The notes under the pieces: model-generated
Databases searched by the model: none
What the model was told of the DNA's origin: nothing
What the model saw: the letters and a program-made list of their open reading frames with translations, nothing else
DNA from: an uncultured Sulfitobacter sp.
GTDB lineage: Bacteria > Pseudomonadota > Alphaproteobacteria > Rhodobacterales > Rhodobacteraceae
Direction: 5' to 3'
Assembly: GCA_937923365.1 (NCBI GenBank)
Contig: CALAIJ010000100.1
Location: 1 to 10,033, forward strand
Length of the DNA: 10,033 bases
Shown here: positions 6,861 through 10,033 of the stretch, piece after piece
How the letters are laid out: every line of letters begins with the position of its first letter
Position numbering within the stretch: the first letter of the stretch is position 1
Made by a program: the position numbers and the translations under genes

Positions 6861-8477
6861 ATGTTTGATATCTGTATTGTTGGCGCGGGCCCTGCGGGGC
6901 TGCAAGCGGCCTATCTGCTTCGCAAAAAGGGACTGAATGTCTGCCTGCTGGAGCGCGGCGCGGGTGTCAGCGGCTTTTTCCGGCGCTTTCCACGGCACCG
7001 CAATTTCATCTCCATTAACAAGGTCCATACCGGTCTGGCGGACGAAGGCGCGCAGATGCGCTATGACTGGAACAGCCTGATCAATGACGAAGGCCTCAAG
7101 GTCGGTGACATGACCACGCGCTATTTTCCCAAGGCCGACGACTATGTCCGCTATCTTGAGCAGTTCGCCGAATTGCTGGACGATTGCATCGTCTATGACG
7201 CCCATGTCAGCCGAATTGCAAAGCCTGATGGGACTTTTGTTGTGCAGACCGAAGATGGCCGCAGCTTTCAGGCCGGCCATGTAATTGTCAGCGCGGGCGT
7301 GACCAAACCGTGGTTGCCTGAGGTCGAAGGGATCGAACTGACCGAGAACTACATGGAATTTGACGCCACCCAGTCACGTTTTGACAACAAGCGGGTGCTG
7401 ATTCTTGGCAAAGGGAATGCAGCGTTCGAAAGCGCACAGAAGATGCTTGAACACGCCGCGGCCATCCATGTGATGAGCCCCAACCCCATCAAGTTTGCAT
7501 GGGACACGCATTTTGTCGGCCATGTGCGTGCCGTGAACGTGCAGTTCATGGACACCTATCAGCTCAAGTCCCAGAACGCCGTGGTCGACGCCGCCCCTGT
7601 GCGCATTGAAAAGGACGGTGATGAATTCGTGGTCACCGCCCGCATGACCGCCGCCGAAGGTCACGAGATCGTGCTGCGTTACGATCATGTGATCTGCTGC
7701 ACGGGGTTCCGCTTTGATACAGGGATTTTTGATCCCGCCATCCGGCCCGCGCTGCAGCACTTTGACAAGTTTCCGGTGATGTCCGCCAAATGGGAGTGCG
7801 AAGAGACGCCAAACCTGTGGTTCGCAGGCACGCTGATGCAAAGCCGGGATTTCAAAAAGACCATGTCGGGCTTTGTCCACGGCTTTCGCTACAATATTGC
7901 CGCCCTGACCGAATTCATCGCCGGTCGTATCAACGGTACGGACTATCCGGTGGCCATGGCCCCGACCCAAGGTACTGCGCTGACCGATCTGATCATCGAG
8001 CGGATCAGCCTATCCCCTGCCCTTTTTCTGCAACCGGGCTTTCTGGGGGATGTGATTCACATGTCAGGTCCGACCGCAGGGCGGCATTACCGCGATGTGC
8101 CGATGCAATGGGCCACCCAAGACAGAGATGTGCTCGGCCCAGAGGCGCTGACAATCACGCTGGAATTCGGCAATTTCGGCGAGACACCGACCCATGTCAA
8201 ACGCGCCCACTCGGCGTTTGAAGGCGATCCCGATCCCTTCATCCACCCTGTCCTGCGCCACTACCGTGCCGGCGCTTTGGTGGGCACGATGCATCTGTCG
8301 GACCATCTCGACAGTGACTGGCGCCGTGCGGAGGATAAAGCCCCCGGTGAAGGGACTGTGACGGCCATGACATTTGCGGATCTGGGCGAAACCCTGCCCA
8401 TTCCGGAAGTCGTCCGACAGCAGATTGCCAGCTTCCTTGAGGCGCAAGGCCTGTCAGAACGGCTTGCCGCCGAGTAG
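6861..8477 (+). CDS. FAD/NAD(P)-dependent oxidoreductase, FOXRED2/ERFAD-like
   Basis: A 538-residue flavoprotein. Seen: the N-terminal FAD Rossmann motif CIVGAGPAGLQAA (5-17) with E31 at the end of the second strand, the VSAGVTKPW segment (143-151), a second dinucleotide motif LILGKGNAAFESA (180-192), CCTGFRFD (279-286), and an FAD-closing region around WFAGTLMQSRDFKK (320-333) followed by GFVHGFRYN (337-345). After about 370 there is a 165-residue C-terminal domain with TITLEFGNFGE (431-441) and PDPFIHPVLRHY (457-468). This architecture, including the C-terminal part, reminds me of eukaryotic FOXRED2/ERFAD, an ER flavoprotein, more than of Baeyer-Villiger monooxygenases or thioredoxin reductases. 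There is no CxxC redox pair and no signal peptide, so a cytoplasmic NAD(P)H-using reductase or monooxygenase is likely; the substrate is unknown. An in-frame ATG at 6780 was rejected as start because the Rossmann strand begins at the ATG at 6861, although neither has a strong Shine-Dalgarno. Confidence 0.85.
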   Translation: MFDICIVGAGPAGLQAAYLLRKKGLNVCLLERGAGVSGFFRRFPRHRNFISINKVHTGLADEGAQMRYDWNSLINDEGLKVGDMTTRYFPKADDYVRYLEQFAELLDDCIVYDAHVSRIAKPDGTFVVQTEDGRSFQAGHVIVSAGVTKPWLPEVEGIELTENYMEFDATQSRFDNKRVLILGKGNAAFESAQKMLEHAAAIHVMSPNPIKFAWDTHFVGHVRAVNVQFMDTYQLKSQNAVVDAAPVRIEKDGDEFVVTARMTAAEGHEIVLRYDHVICCTGFRFDTGIFDPAIRPALQHFDKFPVMSAKWECEETPNLWFAGTLMQSRDFKKTMSGFVHGFRYNIAALTEFIAGRINGTDYPVAMAPTQGTALTDLIIERISLSPALFLQPGFLGDVIHMSGPTAGRHYRDVPMQWATQDRDVLGPEALTITLEFGNFGETPTHVKRAHSAFEGDPDPFIHPVLRHYRAGALVGTMHLSDHLDSDWRRAEDKAPGEGTVTAMTFADLGETLPIPEVVRQQIASFLEAQGLSERLAAE

Positions 8478-8787
8478 GACCACATACGCTGCCTGCAGCC
8501 TTTGCGCCCGTGACTTGAGGGGCGCCGGGTCATCGTAGCGGGGGCGCAGCTACCGCCTGACCTTTTCAGTCCAACAAACCCGCGTGACGTCGCAAGTGAG
8601 GCGTCGGGTTTATTGATTTTTGCCCAACTTCCTTAGAGCGGATAAAATCGTGTCACCTGCCGGAGATGTTGGATTTCTCTGACGTGAAGATTGGAAGTGC
8701 ACCGCTTCGCCCAGAGAACAGATACCACTCCCACCTTAGCAAAAAACAGCGCTTACCCAGCCACGGGTCCCAAAGGAAGTCGCGCCT
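8478..8787. other. Intergenic region between convergent flavoprotein and bdhA genes
   Basis: These 310 bases hold a probable terminator (8576-8621) for the flavoprotein gene and no reading frame with protein character. A short hairpin, GTAGC with GCTAC around 8536-8552, lies before the terminator and lacks a T tract. No comparable terminator is evident for bdhA, whose transcript runs leftward through this region. Confidence 0.6.
8576..8621 (+). terminator. Probable intrinsic terminator after the flavoprotein gene
   Basis: AAACCCG (8576-8582) pairs with CGGGTTT (8605-8611). An inner ACGTC/GGCGT pairing (one G-T wobble) extends the stem past a CGTG bulge, with an eight-base loop. ATTGATTTTTG follows, supplying a broken T tract. 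It lies about 100 bases past the stop of the flavoprotein gene and points the same way. Confidence 0.6.
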
Positions 8788-9573
8788 TCAAAGTGCCGTC
8801 CAGCCGCCATCCACGCTGATCGCCGTGCCTGTGATCTGCGCAGCCGCATCCGAGCACAAGAACGCGGTTGTGCCGCCCAATTGCTCCACCGTGGCAAATT
8901 CCTTGGACGGCTGACGCTTGAGCAGGACATTCTTGATCACGTCCTCGCGCGACATGTCGTATTCCTTCATCGTGTCGGGAATTTGCGCATCCACCAGCGG
9001 GGTCAGCACGTAGCCGGGACAGATCGTATTGGCCGTTATCGGCTCTTCTGCGGTTTCAAGCGCCGTTGTCTTGGTCAGGCCTACGATGCCGTGCTTGGCC
9101 GCGATATAGGCGGATTTATACGGTGATGCCGTCAGCCCGTGGGCCGAGGCGATGTTGATCACCCGCCCCCATCCCGCGTCCCGCATCATTGGCAAGGCCG
9201 CAGCCGTCGTGTGAAACGCAGAGCTGAGGTTGATCGCAATGATTGCGTCCCACTTTTCCGCAGGGAAGTCGGGAATGGCCGCGACGTGCTGGATACCTGC
9301 GTTGTTCACAAGGATGTCACATGCGCCCGCATCCGCAATCAGGCGGCGGCACTGGTCGCCTTTGGACATGTCGGCCTGAATATAGCGCGCCTTGACGCCT
9401 GTCTCATCCGCGATCTCCTTGGCGATGGCATGGTCTTCATCGCGATCGGTAAAGGAATTGAGGACAACATCCGCGCCTGCACGCGCCAGTTCCCACGCAA
9501 TGCCAAGGCCGATGCCGGAGTTTGAGCCTGTGATAACGGCGGTTTTGCCTGCCAGATCGATGGTGAAAGCCAT
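8788..9573 (-). CDS. bdhA: D-3-hydroxybutyrate dehydrogenase
   Basis: A 261-residue classical short-chain dehydrogenase. It oxidises D-3-hydroxybutyrate to acetoacetate with NAD+, the step that feeds stored polyhydroxybutyrate or ketone bodies back into acetyl-CoA metabolism. Seen: TGSNSGIG (15-22, cofactor loop), NNAGIQH (90-96), N115, S143, Y156 and K160 (the catalytic set), plus Q95, H145, K153, Q197 and W258. By recall, these last match the substrate-carboxylate and lid residues of Pseudomonas D-3-hydroxybutyrate dehydrogenase with an offset of one, which separates this enzyme from generic SDRs. The C-terminus SVDGGWTAL is typical. AAGGGG seven bases before the ATG at 9573 supports the start. 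The gene is alone on its strand, convergent with the flavoprotein gene, with a 320-base leader before the next terminator upstream. Confidence 0.94.
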   Translation of the reverse strand: MAFTIDLAGKTAVITGSNSGIGLGIAWELARAGADVVLNSFTDRDEDHAIAKEIADETGVKARYIQADMSKGDQCRRLIADAGACDILVNNAGIQHVAAIPDFPAEKWDAIIAINLSSAFHTTAAALPMMRDAGWGRVINIASAHGLTASPYKSAYIAAKHGIVGLTKTTALETAEEPITANTICPGYVLTPLVDAQIPDTMKEYDMSREDVIKNVLLKRQPSKEFATVEQLGGTTAFLCSDAAAQITGTAISVDGGWTAL

Positions 9574-9580
9574 TGTGTGT

Positions 9581-9586
9581 CCCCTT
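9581..9586 (-). promoter_or_regulatory. Ribosome binding site of bdhA
   Basis: On the minus strand this reads AAGGGG, seven bases before the ATG at 9573. It is a strong site and fixes the start, with no nearby alternative. Confidence 0.75.
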
Positions 9587-9628
9587 GGCGGAAATGTGGG
9601 CGTAAATGGCCGATGATGTACAAGCGAT

Positions 9629-9670
9629 CAGGCCACAAGTATCCATGTGTCTGTAACGATGTCTGGCCTG
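9629..9670. repeat. Inverted repeat CAGGCCA/TGGCCTG upstream of bdhA
   Basis: CAGGCCA (9629-9635) and TGGCCTG (9664-9670) are perfect inverted copies separated by 28 bases, 56 to 97 bases before the bdhA start codon. They could be paired operator half-sites, or arms of a loose hairpin in the mRNA leader. Seven-base arms at this distance can also arise by chance. Confidence 0.25.
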
Positions 9671-9740
9671 TGACTAAACCCAAAATCAGTCGGCTTTCAT
9701 AACAATTCCTCGACCTTGATTAGCACGTCTTCCATCCTGG

Positions 9741-9806
9741 TCACGCTGTGGTGAAGGTCAGAATGTCGACCAACGGACCGGCGACCGGCACGGCAATAAC
9801 GAACAT
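9741..9806 (-). CDS. Possible 21-residue leader peptide before bdhA
   Basis: A short minus-strand frame from ATG at 9806 to TGA at 9741-9743 encodes MFVIAVPVAGPLVDILTFTT plus a final Ala. AGGAA lies seven bases before the ATG. The peptide is strongly hydrophobic, long enough for a single membrane segment. It lies in the same direction as bdhA, about 170 bases upstream. The only support is the good ribosome binding site and the composition; a chance frame is more likely than not. Confidence 0.2.
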   Translation of the reverse strand: MFVIAVPVAGPLVDILTFTTA

Positions 9807-9895
9807 GGCAGCGTTCCTGAAACACTCAGAACCAGATCAAGGTCTTGAAAAGGGTATGTTTCCCCTGCTGCTCAAAGTCTGGGGTGCAAAAGGCC

Positions 9896-9924
9896 AAAAA
9901 AAACCCCAGCACGAAGCTGGGGTT
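9896..9924 (-). terminator. Strong leftward intrinsic terminator
   Basis: Read on the minus strand, AACCCCAGC (9924-9916), a TTCGT loop and GCTGGGGTT (9910-9902) form a perfect nine-pair stem followed by an unbroken run of T ending at 9896. It terminates a transcript coming from the right edge of the window, either a protein gene or a small RNA, and separates it from bdhA. Confidence 0.85.
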
Positions 9925-10025
9925 AAGTTATTGAGGCAGGTTTCATACAGGCAAGAAACCTATCGAGCAGTGAGTACTTTATAGAAGATAGGCAGCGTTT
10001 CGCCAAGCTAAAAGTTTGTGCTGCC
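9896..10025 (-). ncRNA. Candidate structured small RNA, 3' part
   Basis: On the minus strand three stems follow one another: GGCAGC (10025-10020) with GCTGCC (9996-9991), AGGTTTC with GAAACCT (within about 9935-9958), and the nine-pair terminator hairpin with its T run. Successive hairpins ending in an intrinsic terminator are the usual look of a bacterial small RNA. The first stem has a long loop and may be chance. The 5' end would be at or beyond the window edge, so no promoter can be seen. This competes with the protein-coding reading of the same stretch. Confidence 0.25.
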
Positions 10026-10033
10026 CAATTCCC
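9923..10033 (-). CDS. Open frame entering from the right edge (C-terminal 36 codons), uncertain
   Basis: One minus-strand frame is open from the window edge for 36 codons and stops at TAA (9923-9925), a codon that falls inside the arm of the terminator stem. The other two frames have stops. The visible end, KRCLSSIKYSLLDRFLAC followed by MKPASIT, matches no family I recognise. A frame of this length is open by chance fairly often, so the stretch may be non-coding; the strong terminator shows only that some transcript ends here. Confidence 0.25.
   Translation of the reverse strand, partial: GNWAAQTFSLAKRCLSSIKYSLLDRFLACMKPASIT

Larger units (their letters stand above)
9574..9895. other. Leader and upstream region of bdhA
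   Basis: This 322-base stretch holds the bdhA leader and presumably its promoter. It is less GC-rich than the flanking genes. It has a 7-base inverted repeat at 9629-9670 and one or two very short minus-strand frames, but nothing I would call a full gene. I could not identify a convincing -35/-10 pair by eye. Confidence 0.5.

Noticed and set aside
8666..8914. An 82-codon plus-strand frame downstream of the flavoprotein gene
   Set aside because: Its second half is antisense to the conserved C-terminus of bdhA, and the first half has no protein character.
9748..9984. A 78-codon plus-strand frame near the right edge
   Set aside because: It runs straight through the strong leftward terminator, has no recognisable motif and no good ribosome binding site.

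Overview
The window looks like a piece of chromosome from a marine alphaproteobacterium of the Rhodobacterales (Roseobacter type). The basis is moderately high GC, densely packed genes on both strands, and the character of the proteins: a DUF502 membrane protein, a patatin-like phospholipase, D-beta-hydroxybutyrate dehydrogenase and a TrmJ-type methyltransferase. I see no rRNA, tRNA, CRISPR array, insertion sequence or phage gene. The assignment rests on recognising families, not on a search.

Layout from left to right. Positions 1-219 (minus) hold the N-terminal end of a TrmJ-type tRNA 2'-O-methyltransferase. A diverging gene at 364-984 (plus) encodes a ThiE/TenI-fold protein that keeps the barrel motifs but has lost most canonical ThiE catalytic residues. 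It converges, with 5 bases between stop codons, on 990-2180 (minus), a HupE/UreJ-type membrane protein with a large exported N-terminal domain. That gene is divergent from 2179-2994 (plus), a secreted DUF4198 protein, and the two annotated start codons overlap in a single CATG. Both proteins have a predicted signal peptide whose best cleavage site would leave His-Glu at the mature N-terminus, so I read them as a paired periplasm/inner-membrane metal-handling module (inference). Next come psuK and psuG (3048-4849), which overlap by ATGA and encode pseudouridine salvage: kinase, then C-glycosidase, giving uracil and ribose 5-phosphate. A two-span DUF502 membrane protein follows (4930-5679).

The right half has a patatin-like phospholipase (5702-6736, minus) divergent from a 538-residue flavoprotein (6861-8477, plus). 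The flavoprotein resembles eukaryotic FOXRED2/ERFAD more than ordinary bacterial monooxygenases, including in its C-terminal extension. The shared 124-base intergenic region carries two copies of AGTGGTGT spaced 24 bases apart. After a probable terminator comes bdhA (8788-9573, minus), D-3-hydroxybutyrate dehydrogenase, with all expected catalytic and substrate residues present. The last 460 bases hold no convincing complete gene. They contain a strong intrinsic terminator pointing left (9896-9924). It ends either a protein gene entering from beyond the right edge or a structured small RNA.

The genes form several unrelated short transcription units, not one pathway. The most interesting items are the back-to-back HupE/DUF4198 pair, the FOXRED2-like flavoprotein and the degenerate ThiE-like protein. 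I did not find a clearly new multi-gene system.
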